The translations under genes and the position numbers were made by a program. The notes below the pieces were generated by a model. That model ran no database searches. It worked only from the letters and a program-made list of their open reading frames with translations, and was not told the origin of the DNA. 64,000 bases of DNA from assembly GCF_003073045.1 (NCBI RefSeq), contig NC_037590.1, positions 24,020,449 to 24,084,448 on the forward strand, given 5' to 3'. Shown here piece after piece: positions 1-11,802 of the stretch (the stretch's first letter is position 1; each line of letters opens with the position of its first letter). Source of the stretch: Pomacea canaliculata. Lineage: Eukaryota > Mollusca > Gastropoda > Architaenioglossa > Ampullariidae.

Positions 1-257
1 GATATCTGTCTTCTCCTCCGCTCCATCTCCATATCTCCTTTCCCTTCCTCCCTGTAAACCATTAGGCGCTCAGCCTCAGCACACAGAAGTTATCCGTGTA
101 ACACTCAGGCGGAGAGACAAAACCTAACTGCCTCACTTCCAAAAATCCATTTCAATGCTCAACCACTAACAGAAGTTCAGACAGCTATTGATAACAATAA
201 AGTGTCTCGGTCCCAACATATCCTGTCACCAAAACAACAACATATGGCCACAGGATG

Positions 258-372
258 TTTAGTTTCTGTGCAGCAAAACAATGGAAATCTCTCCCTTCCA
301 TATTCGCCACCTACCCACTACTGAATCCTTTACACGTTCACTGAAAACTCACCTCTTCCGTAAACATGACTC
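258..372 (+). mobile_element. Non-LTR retrotransposon (LINE) 3' ORF fragment
   Basis: The stretch translates to the usual C-terminal tail of CR1/Jockey-like reverse transcriptase ORFs: FCAAKQW.SLP, then after one frameshift RHLPTTESFTRSLKTHLF, ending at a stop near 372. The shape (WNSLP followed by a basic LKTHLF end) is a known signature of these elements. The frameshift near position 300 shows a dead copy. The trinucleotide array near 650-697 could belong to its 3' tail, but this is not certain. Confidence 0.6.
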
Positions 373-649
373 CTAATAACCTTTCCCATAATGCTAGTCC
401 TTTTTCACATCCTTTCTTTCTGCAATATCATGTTAATCTCAGCTCTTGTTCTTGGTATTTGGTTCTTCTTTGTGTTTTATGCATTTGATTTTATTCTTCG
501 TTTAGTACGGTTGTTTATTCTTTTATAGATCATATGTTATTTGTTTGTTTTCCTGTCCCTTGTATGCTGTCAATGTTTCGTTCTTTTTCTTAAGTACTAA
601 GAGCATGCTCCATAGGAGTGTGAGTATGCTCCTTACAAATTTTGCATTC

Positions 650-697
650 ATCATCATCATCATCCTCATCATCGTCGTCGTCGTCGTCGTCGTCGTC
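650..697. repeat. ATC/GTC trinucleotide microsatellite
   Basis: About five CAT/ATC units pass into about eight GTC units. Any translation across it (poly-D, poly-M or poly-V) is a repeat artefact and not a gene. Confidence 0.9.
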
Positions 698-1868
698 ATG
701 AGCAAGACTATAGCCCACAAAAGTATCTTCTATCGAGAATAAAAGACTATTGTCATTTGTCAGTGGCTTTCTATGTGAGTCTCTCATGGCAATGACCACA
801 TGTACCTCAGCTAGTGTATCATATGTCAGTGTAATGTACATCTGATCACATGGAAAACTAGTGACTGGCCTCTGGATTACTTAGAGCTTGAATGAGCCCC
901 TGTGACATGGACCTCACTCTTTAAGCCAAAGTCCTTAATTACACCAAGAAGGGAAAAATATAATGTCAATCAAATGCCAAAGTTTGCGGAAGCGGTGTAA
1001 GAAAAGAGATTTATATCTGGAACTGAGAAAACAGTTGTGAAAAACAACGACCAGAAAAAATCTGGGAATGGGAGCAGAAATGTCTTAAATAAAATTTTCA
1101 ATAACAGCATTGTGTACAGACAAACGTGTTGTCTCTTTCTTCGATATAGAAAGAGAAGGATACAAATATTTGACGAAGAAGAAAAACCACGGGGAGAGGT
1201 AGATGGTGGGGAGGAAATCCTATTTTACCATCTTAGACAGACAGGCAGGCAGATAAAAAAGATAACGACTGATAAAAATAAGATGAGACACGAACAAAAG
1301 GTTAAATTTCACATGAAACATTAAAGAACCTTGAAAAGATTATTTTTTAAAATAAAGACTTTATTGCCCCTTGCTCTCTCTCAATACTTTCTCCTCTCTC
1401 TTTCTCTGATATTTTAATCCCCGACCGAAAGTTGTACCGCCTACACCTGTTGATGTTAGTTGTTGAAGTAGTTCACAAGGAGCAATAACTCATGTCATGA
1501 CAGTCTCCACAGACTAAACAGGATTTTACCTTCCACCCTTTAGTTGATATTAATAGTTCACAGCTGGCAGGAGGGTTGAAATGTACCTCTACTTGTGCGC
1601 TAACAGCCTCATTGAGGACTTCTATCCTTCTTTAATTGGCAAAAAATGTTTCCCGAGAACCCCATCTCACGACTACGTGAAACTGCAGGAACCTCATCTG
1701 ACGACTACGTGAAACTGCGGACGCATTGTCCTGGGCGCCGTTGGCAACGCCAGGCAGGTCAAGACGTGGGGCGAGATCATTAAAGTAATGGCTCCCGAGG
1801 CAACAGTGGAGGCAAGACATTTAAGGAACTCTTGACAACATGCAACTTTCGCTACCATTGTTGGCTCC
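698..1868. other. No gene recognised
   Basis: AT-rich sequence with scattered short open stretches and no splice-linked homology. An 18-bp direct repeat (acgactacgtgaaactgc) lies near 1,669 and 1,698, just before the palindrome. Confidence 0.5.
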
Positions 1869-1937
1869 TCCCGTATGGCGTCCAGCGGCTCCAACCTCGC
1901 GAATCGCGAGGTTGGAGCCGCTGGACGCCATACGGGA
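1869..1937. repeat. 69-bp near-perfect palindrome (34-bp arms)
   Basis: Two perfectly complementary 34-bp arms (1,869-1,902 and 1,904-1,937) flank a single central base at 1,903. The left arm begins tcccgtatggcgtccagcgg and the right arm is its exact inverse. The arms are GC-rich compared with the surroundings. It could be a foldback transposon remnant, a recent hairpin-mediated inversion, or a library or assembly foldback artefact. Confidence 0.9.
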
Positions 1938-4900
1938 TTTCAAACTCCTGTGGCAGGTAGGCAAACAGTGGACTGCGACGATTCTTGCTTCCATCGCCAG
2001 GTCTCTGTTTCTCCAGGTCTTTGTAGAGGATGTCCAAGGGTTCGCGAGTTATTCGAACACGAATTTGGATGAATGAATTTCTTGCCTGCAATTATGACAG
2101 CTCTTCTTGTTTTCCTTTGATTTGCTTGCCCGTTGTTGCGTGCGTGAATGTGGAACTGCATGAAGTGACACGAGGAACGAAGTGAAAGGAAGCTTCCTGC
2201 TACAAGTTGGTGCCACGTCAACGTTGGCCATGCACTTAACTGCATTTTCTGATTGGCCGAGCGCACTGGAGACAAAAACGAGTTTAGTTGGAAGACAGAC
2301 AGATCCACGTTCATCCTTCAGATGGCTCCTAGAACCAAGAAATGCAAGAACACCAACAAACACAATAAAGCATCGCTGTCCTTTGGATCTGCTAAAGTGT
2401 CACTAAATGGCGAGTCCAGTAACAGCTTCGCTTGCTAGAAAGTAAATAAATACAACGGTGGAGGGAGAGAAAGGCTACATCATTGAACTGAGCGATTTTG
2501 TGTGTTAAACGGTTCTGATAGTTCTGCCTTGGAATGTCTACCTTGACTGATATAATTTGAGACAGCAAATCTTTGATTTTCATGCTTTTGCTTGCCCCTC
2601 CTTCTTCTATGGTCCTTCAAACATTCTTACCAGCTTCAGCGCATGCCAGTCCCATCCTTTAGAAGCGGTCACGTGGTCTGATGTGGTTTGTGACAAATGG
2701 CTAATGACCCTTTAGCAGGTTGCGCCGCACCCGCCCTTTACTTACATGGTCACGGGACTTTAGCAAGCACTCATTTCAACTTTCTAAATGTTTCGAGAGC
2801 TGCACAGAAGAGTACATACCCTCCTTTCTCTGTCCGGGATGAGTGCGCGCAATAATAATAAAAAAAACAAATAACAACAACAACAAAACAAAAAAATAAC
2901 CGTTGGCACTTTCTGGTCTGGGGTGAACGAGAGATGCATGTCGCATCCACCAGTACCAGATCAGCATCAAATGAATTATAATTACAGTCACGATAAAAGA
3001 AGTGTGATGAAAACATGTCAATGTTGTTGTTGAGTTCATGTCTGATAGCCATGCTTTGTATAATTAAGGTGTGATGAGCTGCGGCAACAATCCCGACTAA
3101 TACAGTTCGTGAGCCAGAGCTTTACTCTGTGGAGCCGCACGTGAGCGCGTGCATCGCGAGGCCATGCGCGTGTGTGTGCGTGTGTGTGCGCGTGTGTGCG
3201 CGTGTGTGCGCTTCTGGGATAACAGGATGCTATGTAAAGCCTTCATACAAACAATTAATAGATCGTCGGCGATTCTTGGACGTGGTGTCCACTTCCGTCA
3301 GCGTCATTCCCACAAATATTTTCACTGACATCGCGACATCACCGCTGAACTGTTTCTCCTTGTTATCGTTGAGAGACCGCAGAGTTTATTTCCGTTAAAA
3401 CAAAATGTGCGTACCTGACTGCCTTGCACTTGTTCGTATTTCACTTAATGTCAAGGCATTAAGGCATTTAGACTACCTGGGGAACCTGTTTATTCTTGCT
3501 TTTTCTCTGTCGGGTAAATTTGCGAAGAACTCAGAGAGCAGCGATTTCGCCAGGCGCCTAACAATGGGGAATATTCCCCCAGCACACCTGTCACAGGAGG
3601 GAGGATTTCATGTTGTTAGTGCTCTCGCTGGCCGGAGTGATGAAACTCTCAGCCAACTCATTTACCTTTTGAAACTTAGTATCCCGGGAGTTGAGCCGTG
3701 CTGAACCGTGATTGTTAAAACTTTGATGGAATCTGTACATATCTCTTTAAACCTTTTAGCACTTCCCAGCCTCGACATCATCACAGCATCAGTGTGCTGG
3801 CAGAGAGAGAGCTGGGGGCGAGGACCGGAGCTGAGAGGTGGAATTGGACTGGGTTCGTCCTTTATCACAAAGAAGTTATGTTCCCGTTTCACGAGTAACA
3901 CCATCAACATGCAGCAAGGGACACTAACCCATTTTGCGAAGGGAGGCAAACATGTTTAGGGGCAGAAGGAGGGAAAGAAAGACAGGTGAAGTGAGCAGGC
4001 ACGATTGCGAGGTTGGGGTAGGAGGGGGAGGGGTAGGATAGGTTCAGTCGGAGTGTTCTCCTCATTTACGACTATGGAAAGCTAAGGGTGCTGCAAGGAG
4101 TTTGAAACGTTTGTCCACGACAGCGGAAAACTACTCGCCCAATACTATTAGCGACACACAGCGGGAGAATCCGGTCATCTGCCTGGAAGGAAGAGGGGAA
4201 AGGGTCTTTCTTGATGTCGATCTAATTCCTATAACTGCCAGCCACTGATAGCGGACACATGGTCAGCCTGGAGCTGGCGGAGTCCCCCCTGAGATGTCCT
4301 TATCCTTAGTGCAGATGCGGAGAAACGGCCTGTGCACAAATCTGGGGTTGTCTCCCCTAGCTGCGGCGCTCTCTAGGAGGTGATAATGAGATTCCTCCTT
4401 CCTCGGCTGTGGGCACGAGGCTTCAGGGCATCCCAGGGGAGATCACAAACCCCGCGTGGTTAGTGTCTACTTGTAAGCTCGCTTATTTTTTGCGACTGAG
4501 GGTGTCCTCTGGTGTGTTATCTGATGTTGTGATGTGAGCAAGTGTCTGATGCTAAGCCTACACCTGTGTATTACTGTTACTTTCACCTGTACAAGGAATC
4601 TCGCCCGCTCAAAATGTGTGTGCATACTTACAAGTGTGTTGTTGTTACACATATCTACAGAATCAATACAAAAATCTATTTATCTACTACTTCATTTCGT
4701 CATCATCCATCTAGACACACTTCAGTAGCCTACTTCACGGGTATTTGGAGTGTCGTTATGAAAACACACATGACCAGTGGAGCGACTTTTGCACTGACAT
4801 GTGCCCTTGTATCTGTTGCAATAAATAATGATTATGTATATAAAACATTTCTTCACTCGGAGGTGAGCTCAATGCGTTTTACAAGATACAAATGTCAGTG

Positions 4901-5195
4901 TAAAAGTCGCTCTTTCTACACATGTGACGCACACAAAGCCCTCCCACACCCAACCAGCACGGTGAGTGACCTCTGGCCTCACCGGACATGTGACACGCAC
5001 CAACCTATTTTCATATGATTTACAAATAACTACATGTATATATATAAATCAACATTCTTCGAGCAAGCATGCAATGGCACTTTTTCTGATGCTGATGTTC
5101 CGAAAACCAGACACCAGATCCATGGCACTGGAGTGGGATAGGCGGTCTACATGCTGAGAACTCCTCAGTACTTTCTGGAGGGATGGGTGATACGA
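1938..5195. other. No gene recognised
   Basis: I found no coding exon with a recognisable domain. The stretch contains a (GT/GC)n microsatellite at about 3,168-3,211 and A-rich runs at about 2,860-2,900. Short open frames here lack splice or family support. Confidence 0.5.
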
Positions 5196-5460
5196 GAGAG
5201 ATCCGTATATCTGGAAAGGAGAGATCCGTATATCTGGAAAGGAGAGATCCGTATATCTGGAAAGGAGAGATCCGTATATCTGGAAAGGAGAGATCCGTAT
5301 ATCTGGAAAGGAGAGATCCGTATATCTGGAAAGACTGCTCAGTACTTTCTGGAGGGATTGGTGCTACGGGAGAGGTCTTAGGAAGAGATCCGTATATCTT
5401 GGGAGAGAGATCCGTATATCTGGAAAGGAGAGATCTGTATATCTTGGGGAGAGATCCGCA
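5196..5460. repeat. 23-bp minisatellite with duplicated flank
   Basis: Six head-to-tail 23-bp units start at 5,196, 5,219, 5,242, 5,265, 5,288 and 5,311; each carries gatccgtatatctggaaag. Three or four degenerate units follow at 5,380-5,460. A flank containing cagtactttctggaggga occurs on both sides (about 5,167 and 5,340), so a larger block including the array was also duplicated. There are no unique spacers, so this is not a CRISPR-like array. Because 23 is not a multiple of 3, it creates spurious long frames on both strands. Confidence 0.92.
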
Positions 5461-6217
5461 GCAAAATCTGGAAATGTAGACATTGAAAGTGCCTGGGTTT
5501 GGTTTATTTTTGCAGCAGCTGAAGTATAAAAAAAGACGACCCCCCCCCCACACACACACACACATTTCTTGATAACTCTCACCCCCACCCCTCACCTGTA
5601 CCCCGCACCCCGCGTGTCTCCTGTAGGAGTTAGCTCTCTGTCTCCTGCCAGCCTCTCGCGCGTGCACTTAGGTGACGCACGCGCTAATGGGGGACACTGG
5701 CTGCAAAGGACGCAAGCGCAGTGCACTGCAGCAGCCGTTACTGCATCAGGCAGATGTCGCCTAGTGACGCCCACCTTTGACAGTTTCTTTTTGTCGACAT
5801 GAGTACACGTGTGGGGGCGCCACGCTTTTGAAAGTTTGCAGCCAGCCAAACGCTGTGAGTATGTTTAGGTCTTAGTTAGACGGAGGGACCAACAGACTCC
5901 TCTCAGCCTCGCACGAGGGATGAAGGTGAATGATGTAGTCCCAGAGTTCATCGCTCTTGTTATCAGTCAAAGGAATATCGCGGCCAACTGTAGCCAAGAT
6001 TTCTCTCTCCAACATGCTTGGTGTATGATCATAACACACAATCCTGAAGTGATCCGGGTAGTGCGTTATCTCAGCATCTTAGCACCCGGACTACTTGACC
6101 TCCGGTGCTATTAATAACTTGCTGAGGTAGGTCTTCAGAAGTAGCGCACCTCTTGTGACCTCATGCGGCCTGCCAGCTGCACGTCTGGAGAATTGTATTT
6201 TATTTGTAGTAATATTT
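5461..6217. other. Receptor upstream region, no gene recognised
   Basis: The stretch includes a C-run plus CA repeat at about 5,539-5,563. It may hold 5' untranslated exons or promoter of the receptor gene downstream, but I cannot place them from sequence alone. Confidence 0.35.
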
Positions 6218-6233
6218 GTAGTAGTAGTAGTAG

Positions 6234-6301
<68 letters not shown>
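6218..6301. repeat. (GTA)n(GTT)n microsatellite
   Basis: About five GTA units pass into an uninterrupted run of about 22 GTT units ending at 6,301. Confidence 0.95.
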
Positions 6302-6998
6302 ACAGGTCATGACAAAGTTCATTAAGTATGTCGTGAAGTCATTTTATCTATAAAACGATATTAACGACAAGCATCATAATGCTGAAGGGCGATCTTTTGA
6401 ATGCGAAGTCGAGTTCAATAAAAGTAAATGTATATCACACATCGCTGTCCTAAGCTTGTAAGAAAGTGCTTTGATTTTGTTCAGATGCCTTTCATCAAAA
6501 AAGTGCGCTTGGGTTGACTTAAGGTCAAAAGGTTACGTGACTGATGCACTATATGAGTGCTTCTAACAATTAGAGATGCAAGTGACCCCTCCATAAAAAT
6601 CACGTGACAATTCCATCGATCAAAGGTTATCATAAATAGAAGCATTCGATCAGACTGGTTTTTGGTATCGTGTAATGTGTTATGCCTAGTTATGTCAAAG
6701 TAAATTAGTTCTCAGTTTACCTTTTTGAGACTGTGGAGTGTCTTAAAGTTCTCATTGTAAGACGACAGATTGTTGTGACGACCTACTGCGATGTCCCACA
6801 TTGCCTAGTGTCCATTCTCACACCCCCCCACAAAAAATAATATCGCAATATCTCCACCATTTCGCGATTACAAGCACGCGCCTGTCAATGCACTTTCACA
6901 GAGGTCCTGAGTGTCTTCATGCATTTGTTCAGTTCTCAGAAGTTGTTTTTCCTGTTCACTCAGTGTCGTGATGCTCCTCTTCAGATCTCGGCGTAATC

Positions 6999-9175
6999 AT
7001 GAAGATCAAAGAGGACGGCGCTGCGTCAGATGCAGACGACCTGGACCCGCAATTTCCCCCTGGTCACCCTCCTTCTGTTCCCTACCACTGGACCGCTAAC
7101 AAAATGGCAAAACTTGTTGACGTCATTAACACGTCACTGGCTCCATACAACACGTCACTGGCTCTACACAACACGTCACAAGATTCGCTCCTACCTGGAG
7201 GGCGTGACGAGGCGCTGGCGCAGGTTGAAGTGGCCATTCTGGCAACCATATTGACGCTGGTCGGTTGACGGCTTCTCAGGACTTTTTTTTTAATTATTCT
7301 TTTATCCCTGCCGTCCTAATTTGCTTCCACCAATCGTCTTCTTTTAAATTAAATTGTTTTTTTTTTGTTTTTTGTTTTTTTGTTTTTTTTTTGTTTTTTT
7401 CTTCATAAAGTTGTGTAGTGCAACGGCAGCTCTGATTTTAATGGTGATGACATGATAGTGAAATTGTAAAAAGAAAAAAGATTCGTCATTTGCCCTACGG
7501 CTAAGGGACTGACGATGACAACATTTAGCAGTAGAATTTACTATTTTAAAATTATACCAAATTTGAAATATGCTTTTTAATTTGCTGCTGGCTTGTGAAT
7601 TAGAGGCAGAAGGTCCCAGAATGAGAGAACTGTCATTTATCTTGCCTTGCAGGCAGTGGGAGGTAATTCCTGTGTCTTGGTGGCGTTGGCACGGCGGCGG
7701 AAGATTGCCTCCCGTATGCACATGTTTATCCTGCACCTGAGCGTGGCTGACCTTCTGGTTGCCTTCTTCAACATCCTCCCGCAGTTGCTGTGGGACATCT
7801 CCGGCACCTTTCACGGCGGCGACTTCTTGTGTCGCCTCGTTACGTTTCTCCAGGTGAGGGAGCACCACTCGTTATCGTCTTTTGTGTGCGTATGTTAGCA
7901 ACTTTGGAGAAGGAGGATTTAATAAGCACACTTAGATAACAGAAAATAGCAACAATCTAACAATAGATCAACAAATAGAAATGAAGAAAAACCGAAAAAA
8001 AATAAATTAAGGGAGGGAGGAAGAAAGAAAGACAGATACGTAGAATGTCCAGCCACACGCTGACCGATGACTAAATCATACATTCAGCGGAAGATAATGA
8101 TAACTTTTATCGATGTTCACTCTATGTCTTTACATGTTTGCATACCAACACTCTTCCGGTCTACACCTGTCCACCTGTGTCTTTGTGAATGTTAACAATG
8201 TCTGGTGTTTCAAAGCGTTCTTACACTCAGTACTTTGCCCTCTCCCATGCTCCGGCAGGTGTTTGTCATGTACCTGTCCACCTACGTGTTGGTGATGACG
8301 GCGGTGGACCGATACCGCGCCATCTGCCACCCGTTGTCCAACTACAACTGGAGTCAGCGGACCATCAACCTACTGATTGGCGCCATCTACTTCCTGTCCG
8401 CCGTGCTCAGCCTGCCGCAGCCCCTGCTCTTCAAGTACCAGGTGGTGCCGGGGTACGACCACTACGACTGCTGGGCCGACTTCAACCCACCCTGGCTGCT
8501 CAAGTTCTACATCCTGTCCTTCACCCTGGCAGTCTACATCATCCCGTTCTTCATTCTCGTCTTTGCCTACGGCTCCATCTGCTTCACCATCTGGGCCAAG
8601 CAGCCACGCTCGGCAGCGGAGGAGGATGCTGGGTGTAGGCAGGAGGAGACCGCACACCTCAAGTCCGCGGACGGTCACGGCGTGCATAACCACGTAGATA
8701 CCCGGGGTTCGCCTCTCCTGTCCCTGCCGACGACGCCGGGTGGGCGCGGGGGCCACCTGAGCCACAACAGCAACAGCAACAACAGCGTGAGGGGGAGGCC
8801 ACGCAACGGCTTCGTGCGCCCACGCGCTCACTCTATGCGAGGTTTCTCGCGTGCCAAGCTCAAGACCGTCAAACTCACCTTCGTGGTCATCGTCGCCTAC
8901 CTCTTCTGCTGGTCGCCCTACTTCATCTCGCAGCTCTGGTGGATGTACGACCCCTCGCAGGAGGACAGTAAGTAGAGAGACGAGCCCTCGGGTCCCTCGT
9001 GTAGTATCCAGTAAACAACAGTCGCACATTAAAAACAGTATCACACATTACAAACCTGTCACTACTTACAAAACTATCGCCCTATGTTGGTTCACCTTAC
9101 TTCACAATGCTAAATAATTCATTAATATGTAAATAAGTAAACACTCCATAAATCCCTCTGTAATTGCATTCACAG

Positions 9176-9210
<35 letters not shown>

Positions 9211-11175
9211 TATTATTTCCACTTTTACCACAAAGTATTCCTAACTCCAGAGAGCTCACAGTTCCAGGCTCACTTTCATCGATCATTTCTTCGATGCGTT
9301 GATAACAACACGTTAAATGGGAGCACTCGCAATCGGATTCCACTTCTTCCTGCCGTAATCACACAAAATAATTGTAGACATTTTTTTCACATCTTTGATC
9401 TTTATCATGTTGCTGCACGAGGTGCTTCATTTATTCAATATAAGAATAAGGCTTTTACTTTTATTTACTGTTCGGAGATGAGAACAGCGCTTTGCAGTAA
9501 TTTGCTCTCTTTTTGTTGGAACAAGAACACACTGATCTCTTGTTCCGCTTCTTGGATTGAATTCAACACACTAGAAAGCCTCCACAGTAAAAAAAAAAAA
9601 AAAGCAAAGAAGGAAATAGCAAGGACAAATGCAATCGATGTCGAGGGAGGTGCTCGAGACCTCACATCCCGGGGGTTAGGTGCCTACCTCTTCTCTCTCG
9701 CTTTGAGGAGTCAGGTACCCGCGACAGCACTTCGAAAGAGCAAGAGACACGAGTTCTATGGCATTGTCAACCTGTATCTACTCAAGATGAAAACGAAAAA
9801 TGTTTTGTAGTCTAGTCGCAAGGAGGAGATATATTTTAAAATATCGTTCACACTAAATGATGTCAGTATTTTTGCTGATCTCAAGCTGATGGTTTACTGA
9901 GAGACGGGTTAGAATTGGAAGGTGGATGTGTTGCTACAGGTGACAGGCACACATCTAGTTTAGCCAGTTTCACTGCCAGGCGTTCGAGATTCGCTTTCAT
10001 TTCCATTAGGATTCCAGCAAATTCAAGAACTATACAAATATGATGACAAAGTAAACAAAGTCCATCACAAACAGTTCACCATTAGCCGACATCACCACCA
10101 CCAGCAGACACCGACGGTCGCATCACAAAACGAGTATTAGAGCCATCCCCTTCCCTCCTTTTAATTGTTAGAGTTTTAGACTTGTCCAGGAAAGCAAAAA
10201 TTGTAAGAAAAATAGAAAGTGGATTGGGTTCAATGAAAGAACATAAATCGTCGTGAAGAGGAAGGACAAAAGACTTTGGTAAACACAAACACGGTTAACA
10301 CAATTTCACATTACTCATTACATTATTTCACATTACTTCGTCAGCCCACTCAAGCTAGCAAATACTTTTACGTAAATCACAATCACAATAGTTTCACAAA
10401 TTACTTTATGGCACGTAATATTATATCAAATGGATATCTGACAGTGAACCCTTGATGTCCTTTGAATGAAATCAGTCTCGACTTTCTGTCATTAAAAATA
10501 ACAAGATTGTTTATAAAGGTGTCTGAGCCAAGACACCAACGTTTACAGACGTTTATGTGCAGCGATGGCGATGACTGTGACTTATACACTAATGATTACC
10601 ACGTTGACGACAATAACGACCATAACGACGACATTAATGATGACCTTAATGATGACATGATGGCCTTGATAACTGGATGTTGATGGTGTGTACGTGTGTC
10701 TGCAGACAAAGCTGTGGTGATCATGGCTCTGCTGGGGTCGCTGAACAGCTGCTGCAACCCCTGGATATACCTGGCCTTCTCCGGCAACCTGCTGCGTCAC
10801 CTGGTGCCTTGCTGCCGCCGCCGACCGCACTGCTGCGCCCCCTGCACGCGCTCTCGCAACCCCGCCCACTACGTCACTCCGTCCCCCACCCCGTCAGCCA
10901 CGGAGCCGCGCGGCATCAGGATGGTGGCGCTGCTGGGGCGCCGGAAGGAACGTCAGTACGGCGGCATCCGCATGACGCTGCAGGGCAGAGGCGGGCGCCG
11001 ATACGACGTCAGCGAGGAGAGTCAGCAGAACATGGTTTCCCGCCACGCCTTGCGGGAGTCCCTGACGTCACTGCTGACCATGCGCCTGTCGCGGACACTC
11101 CTCGCCGCAGGTGCAGCGCTCCGCCACAAACTCTTCCCCCGGGAGGGACGGGAGGGACTGCGCCGTGCAGGTTGA
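6999..11175 (+). CDS. Conopressin/vasopressin-oxytocin family GPCR
   Basis: Class A G-protein-coupled receptor for a vasopressin/oxytocin-type nonapeptide (conopressin in molluscs), acting at the plasma membrane. Proposed exons: 6,999-7,263; 7,657-7,853; 8,259-8,967; 10,706-11,175; all junctions are GT-AG with matching phases, giving about 546 residues. The N-terminus carries several NTS glycosylation sites, then [13 protein letters not shown] opens TM1. Exon 2 has [18 protein letters not shown] (TM2). Exon 3 has TM3 ending in [10 protein letters not shown], the [10 protein letters not shown] loop typical of this family, a long third intracellular loop, and TM6 with [12 protein letters not shown]. 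Exon 4 has [17 protein letters not shown], the family's TM7 signature, with NPWIY as the NPxxY motif. A splice acceptor-like site at 6,984 suggests an upstream non-coding exon. The C-tail looks interrupted: in-frame open sequence continues to 11,550 beyond the TGA at 11,173 (see findings). I am sure of the family; the exact ligand is inferred. Confidence 0.92.
9178..9216. repeat. (CAT)n microsatellite in receptor intron 3
   Basis: About eleven CAT units lie inside the 1.7-kb intron between TM6 and TM7 exons. The rest of that intron shows no recognisable element. Confidence 0.9.
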
Positions 11176-11548
11176 GGTGGAGAATCAGCGTTCGCCATCG
11201 GGCGGAGGAGAAGGGGAGCAGCGCCGTCTGCCGGCCCTGCCCTCCAAAGACGTCTCCGGAACGGTGGCCAGCAACTGCAGCAGCAGCAGCAGCAGTGGCG
11301 GAGTAGCGGCAAGCCCCGCTCCCCACACGTGCACAAGCGCGCGCGCCTGCACGAGCGGCCGGCGGAGGAGGTGGTGGAGGCGCAGATGAAGTGGGAGCAC
11401 AACATGGGGCTCAAGCGCCCCGCCTCGCAGCTGCTTTCTGTCGACGGCCCCGCAGTGACCAGAACCAGCTGCAAGACCAGCGAAGCTTGTGGCAGTCCCA
11501 CAAGTCCTGACACTGATACCAACGTCAGTTCCAGGGACGACAACCCGT

Positions 11549-11554
11549 AATAAA
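11549..11554 (+). terminator. Poly(A) signal AATAAA after receptor gene
   Basis: AATAAA overlaps the TAA (11,548-11,550) that ends the open frame continuing past the receptor's first stop. It is the first good polyadenylation signal downstream of the receptor and suggests the transcript includes the region up to here. Confidence 0.5.
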
Positions 11555-11802
11555 CTGTTACAGCTATGAACGATAACCTGCCACGCCACGTGTTTTGCGT
11601 GTCTACCGCTGGAAGCGAGAGAGTTCTGAGGTAAGGGAGGTAACCGCGTAACTGCAGTCGCAGGAATAACAAAGAGCAAGAGCGGTAAGGGAGGTAACCG
11701 ATTATTGTGCTGGCGAATGTTACATTTACTGCGTGCTTTTGTTTTGCTCGCTGTCTTGGCGGAGTTGTCCTCCCTGTGCCTGTCAACGGGAGGTTGTTAT
11801 AG

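Noticed and set aside
590..841. Poly-Asp protein on the minus strand
   Set aside because: Produced by the trinucleotide microsatellite.
5196..5333. Regular short repeats resembling a CRISPR array
   Set aside because: The units are directly adjacent with no spacers, and the genome is eukaryotic.
5020..5667. 215-codon open frame on the minus strand with ISPFQIYGSLLSRYTDLS-type repeats
   Set aside because: It is a translation of the 23-bp minisatellite, which cycles through all frames; open frames also appear on the other strand.
8370..9044. 224-codon minus-strand frame
   Set aside because: Antisense shadow of the receptor's GC-rich third exon.
10462..10683. Asp/Asn-rich 73-codon frame before the receptor's last exon
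   Set aside because: Low-complexity GAT/AAC repeats in an intron.
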